Notes under the pieces: generated by a model
Seen by the model: only the letters and a program-made list of their open reading frames with translations
Database searches by the model: none
Told to the model about the DNA's origin: nothing
Assembly: GCA_016841875.1 (NCBI GenBank)
Contig: JAENYG010000016.1
Span: 27,980 to 91,979 of the forward strand
Direction of reading: 5' to 3'
Length of the DNA: 64,000 nt
From: Syntrophomonas sp.
GTDB taxonomy: Bacteria; Bacillota; Syntrophomonadia; Syntrophomonadales; Syntrophomonadaceae
Made by a program: the position numbers and the translations under genes
In this document: piece by piece, positions 7,598 to 15,361 of the stretch
Position numbering within the stretch: the first letter of the stretch is position 1
How the letters are laid out: each line of letters begins with the position of its first letter

Positions 7598-9877
7598 TCA
7601 CATCCAATAGGAAGTAAAGCCTTCTTTATTCAATCGTTCCCACATCAAGCATAACCTAGCTGCAGTTCTCGGAAATGCGCTATTACCATATGATGCTGAA
7701 CGTCCAAGTTTTATCCATTCGTCTAACATCGCATTTGCATCATTTTCTTCTATCTTAGCCCGTAGACTAGCCCAGCCTAAAAGATCTAATAATACCTGTC
7801 TTACAGGAGCACTTCCTCCAATAATTCGAGGTAATACTTTCATCTGAATAGCCAAATCTAATGGATCAACACTATCCCCGGCAGAAGTAACAAAGGAGTC
7901 TTTGCCCTCATCTGCATGTAAAACAAAAAGCGATATTTCATCCCGAGTACGATAAGCAACCTGCAACTGGGCCTGAATCAATATCTTGTTGATTTCCTCT
8001 AAGGCCTGAATAACCGTTTGTATTTTTCCTCTATCATCATCACTAATATCTTGTAACATATTTAATCTTATAGCTCGGGGATACCAAGCATTTACCGGCC
8101 ATTTAGATAATTCTTCTATTGTTATTGGTAAAGACTCCCAACTACTCAGATTAATATCAGAAAACTCAATGGTAAATGCCCTATCAAGCACCTTGCGGCT
8201 GAACCCATAAGCACTTTCATCCATATTAACTGTACCAACTATAGCAAAATTACCTGGAATCACTTGCTTGGCCCATTCCGTTTCCTCTTCATCTAACAAC
8301 TTATTTATCAACACACCGCTACAAAAGCCTCCATTAGCATCTGGATAGCGATTTTCGATTTGGCTTAATACTTCAGCAAAGTAATGCTCTACCCGAGCTA
8401 GGTTCATTTCATCAATAATACCCACAAAATGTTTGTCGGGATTATTTGAAGCTTGATTAAACCATGTTAACAAGGAGCCAGGGCGAAACTCTCCCTGTAA
8501 ATCACAATATCCCAAAACATCTGAGCTATCTGTCCAATCCGGTCTTACTGGTAAGAGACAACACTCTCCCCCGGTAGCTTCAGCCACCAGCTGAGGCAGT
8601 TTGGATTTGCCCGTACCTGATACCCCGGCCAAAATCACAAACGGCTTAGTTCTTAAGGCTGTTATGTAAGCAGCTATCTGCCAAGGCTCGAAAGAATAGC
8701 CTTTAGAGGAAATATTTTTTATTAATTCTCTCACTCTTTGGTTCATAGAAATATTTTCAACCCTTAACCTATCAGGTGTGTCCTCCGGATCATTTGGGAC
8801 TGTGCCATTTTGAGTCGAAGTCGAATTGATATAGGATGCGTATACTTGTAAAAGATTAGATATATCCCTACTAATGAATTCATCCGAAGGCAAATCATTC
8901 GTTTTATAATATTTGTAGGCAATGGTACCATACTCATAGTCAGTTCCAAGTTGGGTGTTCGTATGAAGATTGACCTCATTATCTAATCTAAATCCAAATT
9001 TTTTAAGAATAGAAAAGTTCATTCGTAAACGTTCCGATTTATTTCTTAAATTAGCTCGTGCTTGTGACCTTCGAGTTTCTGTATTTTCAATTGTATCTGT
9101 TACCCCTTGCATAAGGGTTAGATAAATACCACTCATGTCTTCGCAAAATAGAAATACTACATATACTCCTTTTCTCGTAGTTGTTGTTTCACGTGAATCC
9201 AAAAATGCTAACCATGGAACACTAGCCCAATTACCTTTTCCGACACTCCACTTAGTAATTATGTCTTGAGATGCTATTTTGCTTCTGTTTATGTTTTCCT
9301 CAATATTTGAAAAAATATCTCTAATAGATTGATTACCTCCAAAAGGTTCTTTCTGCCTTGTTAATACATATTGATTAAGTATTGTCTGTAAATGCTGATG
9401 TATATTCTTAATAGTTGGATACGGATTTATAATTTCTAATCGATATTCAAACGGATTACCCGTATCATAAAAATCTATATAAGAAGCAATTTGATCGGGC
9501 ACTATTATGTTTCCAGCCCCACCAGCCTCTTGTTTTCTTTGTCTTTGTTCAACTACATAGTTATATGTCGTTGACAGTCTATCCTTGAGAACTTCCTTGA
9601 GACTAGAAGAAAACCTTATTTGCACAGTGTCTCCATCATACCCATTCCTGTCCATGTTAAGCAAATTTGCATCGTATATATCATTTTCCAAAACCAGTGT
9701 AACCGATTGTTTTTCTCCTGTTCCTAAACGCACTCCACCATTAGCTTGTTCAAAAAAACCAATAAATTCGTGAGGAACATGACTACCATCCCTAAAAATA
9801 GACCAATCCACTTTTTTTCTTCCAATTAAATCAGGTATTCCCTCTAGTTTGGACCAACTTCGCACTTCTAAAGCCAT
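7598..9877 (-). CDS. McrB-like AAA+ NTPase with MrcB_N (DUF3578) domain
   Basis: A 759-residue motor/recognition subunit of a modification-dependent restriction system. An N-terminal ~150-residue module of unknown type is followed by a DUF3578/MrcB_N region (about 155-350; KWSVGKGNWASVPWLAFLDS). The AAA+ core has Walker A GVSGTGKS (418-425), Walker B VGIIDEMN (485-492), a sensor segment GTVNMDES (548-555) and a probable arginine finger in SRKVLDRA (560-567). E. coli McrB has an NTAD motif in the sensor region and uses GTP; this one has NMDE, so nucleotide choice is open. GGAGGGA precedes the ATG. It lies between the SRA-like gene and the nuclease gene on the same strand. Confidence 0.88.
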   Translation of the reverse strand: MALEVRSWSKLEGIPDLIGRKKVDWSIFRDGSHVPHEFIGFFEQANGGVRLGTGEKQSVTLVLENDIYDANLLNMDRNGYDGDTVQIRFSSSLKEVLKDRLSTTYNYVVEQRQRKQEAGGAGNIIVPDQIASYIDFYDTGNPFEYRLEIINPYPTIKNIHQHLQTILNQYVLTRQKEPFGGNQSIRDIFSNIEENINRSKIASQDIITKWSVGKGNWASVPWLAFLDSRETTTTRKGVYVVFLFCEDMSGIYLTLMQGVTDTIENTETRRSQARANLRNKSERLRMNFSILKKFGFRLDNEVNLHTNTQLGTDYEYGTIAYKYYKTNDLPSDEFISRDISNLLQVYASYINSTSTQNGTVPNDPEDTPDRLRVENISMNQRVRELIKNISSKGYSFEPWQIAAYITALRTKPFVILAGVSGTGKSKLPQLVAEATGGECCLLPVRPDWTDSSDVLGYCDLQGEFRPGSLLTWFNQASNNPDKHFVGIIDEMNLARVEHYFAEVLSQIENRYPDANGGFCSGVLINKLLDEEETEWAKQVIPGNFAIVGTVNMDESAYGFSRKVLDRAFTIEFSDINLSSWESLPITIEELSKWPVNAWYPRAIRLNMLQDISDDDRGKIQTVIQALEEINKILIQAQLQVAYRTRDEISLFVLHADEGKDSFVTSAGDSVDPLDLAIQMKVLPRIIGGSAPVRQVLLDLLGWASLRAKIEENDANAMLDEWIKLGRSASYGNSAFPRTAARLCLMWERLNKEGFTSYWM

Positions 9878-10046
9878 CGTATTCCCTCCAACAGTACAAA
9901 TAACAACCTTACTACATGTATTAATCTATATGTTAAATTTGAAATCATCCAAACGGACTACTTATGGCACTTGCGGTTTGCCCTCTCAATCAACGCTTTT
10001 CCTATATAAGTAATGCATTATCATAGCAAACAATTCTCGATAGTCA

Positions 10047-10463
10047 TTATCCGGTTATCTTCAACGGAAAAATCCATACATTACGCATCTGCCCTTCAGT
10101 GTCAGGTTGCCTATCCTTATATGGCCGTCCGACTAATTCCACCCGGCCTTGGAAAGTATATTTTTTAGGTTTAAAGACCTCAAATAAGTATACTCTTACA
10201 CCATTACTTGCTGATTGGGCTAAGGTTTTATTCTGCTTATAATATAGACTTTGATCACCCGTTAAACCCATGCCTGTATAATGGAAGATATCTCCCATCC
10301 AACGGTCCTCATATACATTACCACGTGTGTGGTCCGATATAATAACTAAACTATTAGTCTTAAGAGATCTTCTCATTCCACCTTGAGGACTAACTTTAAA
10401 TATATCAACTAAGCCTTTATTATCAATAACATCTCCGGGCTGCAATCCATTTAAAAATGCCAA
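10047..10463 (-). CDS. Stand-alone SRA-like modified-base reader
   Basis: A 138-residue protein resembling the SRA-like domain of ScoMcrA-type restriction enzymes: a GDVIDNKGL start, SLVIISDHTRGNVYEDRW, then HYTGMGLTGDQSL with the conserved YTG-x-G pattern, and VYLFEVFKPKKYTFQGRVELVG. SRA folds bind DNA with flipped modified cytosines. Here the domain is alone, with no nuclease attached, and is the first gene of the operon whose later genes supply NTPase and nuclease. That suggests a separable reader, which is inference. The start is TTG (10463) behind AGAGGGG. The gap to the McrB-like gene is about 170 bases, so an internal promoter is possible. Confidence 0.7.
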   Translation of the reverse strand: MAFLNGLQPGDVIDNKGLVDIFKVSPQGGMRRSLKTNSLVIISDHTRGNVYEDRWMGDIFHYTGMGLTGDQSLYYKQNKTLAQSASNGVRVYLFEVFKPKKYTFQGRVELVGRPYKDRQPDTEGQMRNVWIFPLKITG

Positions 10464-10807
10464 ATAAGTATCCCCTCTCGCTCAAAAACCAATATATTTA
10501 CATATTCTGCTATATTATAGGAAATTCCTCCCAAAGGCTGAGTTTTATAGTTAAAGAGTTAAATCATTATTTAGTTATTAGAAAAATGGGGGTGATAAAT
10601 TTGGTTTTATTGGCGGATAATTGCACCTTTCTATCCGGGAGCAAATGTTAATTCTTTTTTGTAAATGATTATCGGAAATAAGGTCAGGGGACACACCCGA
10701 TCAAGGGACATGTACATTAGTTTGGCTAACGCCAAACGGGAAACAGAGGGGACAGTCCCCCGGTTTCCTATAGGCAGGAATGTCCTCATTACATTGCAGT
10801 CCCCGCA
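10464..10807. repeat. Intergenic region with REP-like cluster 2 (10675-10795)
   Basis: The left part should hold the promoter of the restriction operon on the minus strand; I cannot place it firmly. From 10675 it carries one compact REP-like unit: GGTCAGGGGACACACC, then GCTAACGCCAAACGGG with GGGGACAGTCCCC, and GGAATGTCC at the end. The orientation is the same as the 11.8 and 12.8 kb clusters. No gene is supported. Confidence 0.65.
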
Positions 10808-11524
10808 TCATGTGCTTGAGTGTCTGGATAATGATTGTATGGAAGCAGCATTTATATTGATATATTTAACGGTGGGTAAGGGCATGAATTTGCCGGTCTG
10901 CAGTACTCCTTTTACTATCCCGATGACTCTTTTGATCTGGCTGCTCTGCAGCTTTAATTCCCGGGCTTCTTTCTTGAACTGCAGGTATTCTTTGAATTTT
11001 TCTATGGTGTAGCTAGTCTCTTGTCTGCCCTCCTCGGGTATATATTCTTTGTTTTCCACACAGACCAGGTCTTCTGTTTCCGGACTGCCCCCTTTCTTTA
11101 ACAGGTACATGTTCATGCTTTCTTTATTACCGGTGGCGATAACGTAGTCTGCTTCTTTAGCGGCTACTTCCGGGAAAGGCAAGAGCCGCTGTCCTTTGAG
11201 ATCCATGCCGTTCAATCCTTCGAATCTGAGCCGGGGGATGGTGGGCAGGTATCTGGCATCAGCCAGTATGCCGGCCAGGGAGGCCAGGTGGTTTTCGATC
11301 CCAACCACTGACGGTACCTGCCCCAGGTGCGGGTACAGACTGCTTTTCAGGGCCTGTTCCAGTGCCTGCAGGTGATGCAGGGGGATGCGTTTCCTCCCGG
11401 TCTCATAGTTGGCCAGGGTGGCCCGGGGTATGTTTATCATCTCCCCCAGCTTCTTCTGGGTCAGCTTCCGCTGCTTCCTTACTTTTTTTATCCTCAAAGC
11501 GATATCGCTATATATTTTTTCCAT
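10808..11524 (-). CDS. HTH regulator with a divergent S24-like C-terminal domain
   Basis: A 238-residue regulator. Residues 1-65 form a clear XRE helix-turn-helix (RKQRKLTQKKLGEMINIPRATLANYETGRKRIP). The remainder looks like a degenerate LexA/S24 fold: LPFPEVAAKEADYVIATGNKESMNMY corresponds to the usual 'ADF.L.V.GDSM' segment with Ser kept in ESM, and VIGIVKGVLQ corresponds to the family's closing strand. The Lys of the dyad could be in YTIEKFKEYL but is uncertain. It is flanked by REP clusters. Three copies of a GAGGAAATTTTTTCGA-like motif lie upstream and may be its operators. It does not resemble the repressor at 2559 beyond the shared domain plan. Confidence 0.75.
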   Translation of the reverse strand: MEKIYSDIALRIKKVRKQRKLTQKKLGEMINIPRATLANYETGRKRIPLHHLQALEQALKSSLYPHLGQVPSVVGIENHLASLAGILADARYLPTIPRLRFEGLNGMDLKGQRLLPFPEVAAKEADYVIATGNKESMNMYLLKKGGSPETEDLVCVENKEYIPEEGRQETSYTIEKFKEYLQFKKEARELKLQSSQIKRVIGIVKGVLQTGKFMPLPTVKYININAASIQSLSRHSST

Positions 11525-11533
11525 GTTAAATCC

Positions 11534-11759
11534 TCCGAAAAATTTTTTCCTGCTTCATTTTTTTAAAATGCTCTCCTTTAATTTTATGGAAGATTATGGT
11601 TTTGTGTGCCCAAGGAACGAATATTACCCATATGTGTTTTGGGGGCACATGATTTGCTAAATTATTATTGGTGATTTTTGCGGAGGAAATTTTTTTCGAC
11701 CGATTTTATTTTTGTTTAAGAGCTGCAAAATAAAATCAGAGGTGAGGAAATTTTTTCGA
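11534..11759. promoter_or_regulatory. Three A/T-core motifs upstream of the HTH regulator, possible operators
   Basis: The motif GAGGAAATTTTTTCGA occurs at 11744-11759, with one extra T at 11683-11699, and as an inverted variant at 11534-11553. The first two flank an 11-bp inverted repeat (GATTTTATTTT at 11702-11712 and its complement at 11727-11737). The inverted copy overlaps the translation start region of the regulator. Repetition and symmetry suggest protein binding; the binder is not proven. Confidence 0.4.
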
Positions 11760-11769
11760 AAGGAGTTTA

Positions 11770-11975
11770 TAAGGTCAGGAGACATGTTCCTTAGTTTGGC
11801 TGACGCCAAACGGGAAACAGAGGTGACAGTCCCCCGGTTTCCCGGCTAAGGTCAGGGGACACACCTACCCTACCCTGATGTGGGCAAGGAACGGGGACAC
11901 ACCTATCGGCTAAGGTCAGGGGACACACCTGCTGGGAGAACTTTGATGCAGGAATGTCCCCATCACGGGTCCCCA
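11770..11975 (+). repeat. REP-like repeat cluster 3
   Basis: It holds the GCTGACGCCAAACGGG arm, a one-base variant core (GGTGACAGTCCCCCGG) and alternating GGGGACACACCT and GGAATGTCCC units. The upstream boundary adjoins the A/T motif region and the downstream boundary ends near CCCCATCACGGG. Confidence 0.7.
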
Positions 11976-12248
11976 TTACGGCCTAATCAGCCTGATAATG
12001 ACATTTATTTGGTGGGCTGTCGATATATTTGTTATTTTATGGCAGGACTGAAATGGGCATTAGTCCCCTTTTTTTCGGCAACCAATGCGGGACTATGCGC
12101 TTGGCCGCCCGTGACATTATTCACACATTTCGACGTAAAATTCCTTGGATGTTTTGGTATAATATGGTTTAAGAATTAATGTCCTTAATGATGAGGCTAA
12201 GGTGAATTTGGCGAGTGAGTTACAGATTCTTTATCTGGAGGTGGCTTT

Positions 12249-12617
12249 ATGTTGGATACCAGTGAATCCGTTAACCGGGCCAATGGCGGGATGCATTATG
12301 CGGATGCAGTTTACCGCAAACATGCACCAACTGCTAATTATGTAAGATATATAGTAAAATTGATAAACCAGAACCTGTTTGATGGCGAAACATCTCTCAT
12401 AACTTATCCCATAAAAAATAAGCTTCGTATTAACTACAAGGGAGAGTACTTTTTACTGCTCGGCCTGGGTTGGGTGGAAAACTTTCGAACAATGAGGGCT
12501 ACTGCCCTGGAAGGATATATCATACAGCAGCTAAAGCAGAAAGGTATCAGGTTTGACAGAAGTTCTTTCTACTATCGCACCTGGATTCTGGAAGAGAACA
12601 AACAGCTGATCAGGTAG
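12249..12617 (+). CDS. Conserved-looking hypothetical protein, 122 residues
   Basis: I do not recognise the family. The protein is soluble, basic and rich in Tyr/Asn (HYADAVYRKHAPTANYVRYI at about 16-35, then YPIKNKLRINYKGEYFLLLG), with a predicted mixed alpha/beta fold and no membrane segment. GGAGGTGG precedes the ATG at good spacing. An extended -10 (TGGTATAAT, near 12154-12162) lies upstream of the 5' leader, so it is probably transcribed on its own. It lies between REP clusters 3 and 4. Confidence 0.6.
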   Translation: MLDTSESVNRANGGMHYADAVYRKHAPTANYVRYIVKLINQNLFDGETSLITYPIKNKLRINYKGEYFLLLGLGWVENFRTMRATALEGYIIQQLKQKGIRFDRSSFYYRTWILEENKQLIR

Positions 12618-12639
12618 ATTAGACTTGGGGACGGGTGCC

Positions 12640-13085
12640 CACCTCCGGGTCAATGTCATGGTTTCTGTGAGCTAAGGCCAGGGGCCACACCTGAGCTAGG
12701 ACTAAGGTGATAGCTTAGTGAATTAAAAGAAGGTGGGACATTATTGTGAGATTCTCTGGTCAAGGAACAGGGACACACCTTCCGCTAAGGTCAGGGGACA
12801 CACCTACTTAGGGTTCCGTGTTGTAGGAATGTCCCCATTACATGTGGCTGACGCCAAACGGGAAACAGAGGGGACAGTCCCCCGGTTTTCCCGGCTAAGG
12901 AACAGGGACACACCTGAGCTAGGACTAAGATGATAGCTTAGTGAATTAAAAGAAGGTGGGGCATTATTGTGAGATTCTCTGGTCAAGGAACAGGGACACA
13001 CCTTCCTTGGAGTTCCTTGTCTGAAGGAATGTCCCGGCTAGGGTTAGGGGACACACCTGCTCCGCAGGAATGTCCCCATTATAGT
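12640..13085 (+). repeat. REP-like repeat cluster 4 with a duplicated ~90-bp unit
   Basis: A dense array. A unit beginning GAGCTAGGACTAAG, running through GATAGCTTAGTGAATTAAAA and ending in AACAGGGACACACCTTCC occurs at about 12691-12782 and again at about 12912-13003 with a few changes. The same unit, inverted, recurs in cluster 5 (29.7-30.05 kb). Between the copies lies one GCTGACGCCAAACGGG-GGGGACAGTCCCC core. Confidence 0.75.
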
Positions 13086-13105
13086 TTTTTGTTGGATGGT
13101 GAATT

Positions 13106-13513
13106 ATGGATAAGTATCGTTTGGTTGAGACGTATGCCCAGGTGGTTAAAAATATTGCTCGTTTTAACTCGAGTCTACCTGCTAGTGATGAACTGCAGAA
13201 AAGGCTTCCGGCTTTCTTGCATTGGTATTACTCGCCTGAAGTGAATGCTCTGGCACCGGCCAGATTCATAGCTTACCAGGATATGGACAGCAGCCTTTAC
13301 CTGGCTATGAAGGATTCCGACAAAGACAGCCGGGAGGCTGTAAAATGGCTTTGTCACTGGTTCAAGCCGGCGGAAGAGCTTGAACTGGATAGTTTGAAAA
13401 AACATCTGATCATAATGACTGCGAATTTTAATAAAACGCCGCATAAACTTGTTCGTGTTTATGAACCGATAAACTCTATCCGCCTTATCAAGGAACCGGT
13501 ATTCCTGCATTAA
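13106..13513 (+). CDS. Hypothetical protein, 135 residues
   Basis: A soluble protein I cannot assign. It is helix-rich, with two Trp-containing segments (FLHWYYSPEVNALAPARF, AVKWLCHWFKPAEEL) and a basic C-terminal third. No cofactor or nuclease motif is visible. The ribosome binding site is weak (GGATGGTGA). It starts immediately after REP cluster 4 and converges with the queuosine-precursor transporter gene, whose stop lies 26 bases beyond. Codon use looks like that of the neighbouring core genes, so I take it as real. Confidence 0.55.
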   Translation: MDKYRLVETYAQVVKNIARFNSSLPASDELQKRLPAFLHWYYSPEVNALAPARFIAYQDMDSSLYLAMKDSDKDSREAVKWLCHWFKPAEELELDSLKKHLIIMTANFNKTPHKLVRVYEPINSIRLIKEPVFLH

Positions 13514-13538
13514 GCCGCTATCGGAACCGGGTAGTTGT

Positions 13539-14225
13539 TCAGGATATTCCAAAGGGGTTATATTTAACATCCCGGTCAAAGGTATCCATACCTTCTTTTC
13601 TTTTCAGCCAACCTACAAAAACATAAGTCAGTGGAGTGGCCAGTATTTCGTAACCGACTTTCCAGAGGTACTGTCCCATAACCATGGCCATAAAGACCGG
13701 CAGGGCATAGGTTCCTCCAAAGGCTATGAACATAAAAACCAGGGTATCCACCCCCTGCCCTACCAGGGTCGAACCTATAGTCCGGGTCCAGAGCCAGCGT
13801 CCTTCAGTCCATACTTTCATACGGGAGAGAATCATGGAATTGGAGAATTCGCCTACAAAGTAAGCGGCTAGAGACGCGATAACCAGGCGTGGGGTAAATC
13901 CTAAAACGGTGTTGTAGGCATCGTTGAATTCCCAGAATTCCGGATAAGGCAGATTAATAATGAATATGAAAAACAGGGCCATCAGCAGATTGGCTCCAAA
14001 GCCCATCCAGATAGTTAAGCGGGCCCTCTTAAATCCATATACTTCTGTAAGCACATCTCCGAAAATATAAGTGATGGGAAACAGAAACAGATCTGCCGTT
14101 AAAGGGATACCCATGAATTCTATCAGCCTTCCGGCTGAAATGTTGGTGATCAATAGACAGGTTACAAAAAGACTGGTGATAATAAGAAATAATACTGATA
14201 ACTGTGGTTTTTCTGACTGCTGCAT
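13539..14225 (-). CDS. Queuosine precursor (preQ0/preQ1) transporter, YhhQ/VUT family
   Basis: A 228-residue inner-membrane carrier with about six hydrophobic helices that imports 7-deazaguanine precursors for tRNA queuosine. Family marks are NISAGRLIEFMGIPLTADLF, FPITYIFGDVLTEVYGFKRA (the hallmark loop), and the paired C-terminal segments GSTLVGQGVDTLVF and YLWKVGYEILATPLTYVFVGW. AAGGAGGA lies 8 bases before the ATG and forms part of a preQ1-I riboswitch, which independently fixes the substrate class. An extended -10 (TGGTATAAT; TATAAT on the complement of 14293-14298) lies upstream of the switch. It is monocistronic. Confidence 0.92.
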   Translation of the reverse strand: MQQSEKPQLSVLFLIITSLFVTCLLITNISAGRLIEFMGIPLTADLFLFPITYIFGDVLTEVYGFKRARLTIWMGFGANLLMALFFIFIINLPYPEFWEFNDAYNTVLGFTPRLVIASLAAYFVGEFSNSMILSRMKVWTEGRWLWTRTIGSTLVGQGVDTLVFMFIAFGGTYALPVFMAMVMGQYLWKVGYEILATPLTYVFVGWLKRKEGMDTFDRDVKYNPFGIS

Positions 14226-14233
14226 TTAGCATT

Positions 14234-14272
14234 CCTCCTTGTTTTTTTGAGGCGGGTAGGCTGCGACCGCCA
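14234..14272 (-). promoter_or_regulatory. preQ1-I riboswitch, translational type
   Basis: On the minus strand the leader reads GGCGG-TCGCAG-CCTACC-CGCC followed by an A-rich stretch (TCAAAAAAAC) and AAGGAGG. This matches the preQ1 class I pattern: short P1 stem, UCGCAG-type loop, A-rich J strand, and a P2 pseudoknot formed with the GG of the tail. It is strikingly like the well-studied Thermoanaerobacter tengcongensis switch, where the ribosome binding site is likewise sequestered. Ligand binding should hide AAGGAGG and reduce transporter synthesis. The placement in front of a YhhQ gene is a known arrangement. Confidence 0.88.
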
Positions 14273-14342
14273 TTCTTTTTAATTCAAAAGCTATTATACC
14301 ATCTATGCCTCGTTTAGCACAGACTTTGTTAAAGATAATTTA

Positions 14343-15311
14343 TTATTCGCTCAGAAAATGGTTGAATCCAAATATCTCCGGGCATCCGCCGGTCGCCAGG
14401 AAGAGAATTTTTTCTCCCTTTTTAAAGTATCCTTTTTCAATCAGATCCAAAAGCCCCACCATAGCCTTGGCACTGTATACCGGGTCCAGGAGCACACCTT
14501 CGCTGGAGGCCAGCAGTTTAATAGCATTTCGCACTTTATCGTCAGGAATCGCGTAGCCGCTTCCCATATATTCATCAAAAACAATGATTTGATCGGCACT
14601 GGAAGGTGCTGTGCCCAAAAAGCTTTCCGCCAGGTTAGAGAGACGAGTGATCTCGGCCTGACACCATTCCCGGTCACCCAGGCCGACTCCGATCCCGACG
14701 ATTTTGGTTTTGTCCCCCGCCATTCGGGCACCCACATTTAATCCGGCACAGGTAGAACCGGTTCCAACGGCCATCACTATGGCATCAAATTCCAGCGGAT
14801 ACTGCTTTTTTATTTCCTGGTATGCATCCACATAGGAAATAATACCTGGCATACAGCTCCCACCTACTGGAATCACATAGGTGTTCTGACCTTTACTGGT
14901 GTTTTCGGCTACCAGCTGATCGATCTGCCTATCTACTTCTTCCGCCTTCACACAGTAGGTTTCGGCTCCCATCAGGTAGTCCAGCAGGAAGTTGCCCTGC
15001 CGGGTTTCGGGTTCATCGCCGGATAAAACCAGCTGGCATTTTAATCCCAGGGCAGCGGCCGCTCCGACGGTTTGCCGGGCATGGTTGGAGGTAACAGCCC
15101 CGGTGGTTATTATGACTTCAGCTCCTCGATCAAGGGCCTCAGCCATTATATATTCTAATTTTCTGACCTTGTTGCCACCCAGGGCCAGGCCGGTGTAGTC
15201 GTCTCTTTTTATATATATCTGTGGTCCGTTCAATATCTGCGTAAGATTTTTCAATTGATGCAGAGGTGTAGGGAAAAAACCCAGGGATACTCTTTCCAGA
15301 CTTGATTTCAT
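14343..15311 (-). CDS. D-cysteine desulfhydrase / ACC deaminase family PLP enzyme
   Basis: A 322-residue pyridoxal-phosphate enzyme of the tryptophan-synthase-beta fold. The PLP Lys is Lys48 in LALGGNKVRKLEY; the phosphate-binding loop is GTGSTCAGLN, the conserved GAVTSNHARQT segment contacts the substrate, and the C-terminal TGGCPE is typical. Members split D-cysteine to pyruvate, sulfide and ammonia, or act on aminocyclopropane carboxylate; the sequence resembles the D-cysteine branch, but assignment between them is not certain. GGGAGTGG lies upstream of the ATG. It sits between TrkH and the transporter without an evident functional link. Confidence 0.85.
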   Translation of the reverse strand: MKSSLERVSLGFFPTPLHQLKNLTQILNGPQIYIKRDDYTGLALGGNKVRKLEYIMAEALDRGAEVIITTGAVTSNHARQTVGAAAALGLKCQLVLSGDEPETRQGNFLLDYLMGAETYCVKAEEVDRQIDQLVAENTSKGQNTYVIPVGGSCMPGIISYVDAYQEIKKQYPLEFDAIVMAVGTGSTCAGLNVGARMAGDKTKIVGIGVGLGDREWCQAEITRLSNLAESFLGTAPSSADQIIVFDEYMGSGYAIPDDKVRNAIKLLASSEGVLLDPVYSAKAMVGLLDLIEKGYFKKGEKILFLATGGCPEIFGFNHFLSE

Positions 15312-15361
15312 TATGTGCCACTCCCTTTCTATACTGTCTAATCGACCTTATATACTATTCT

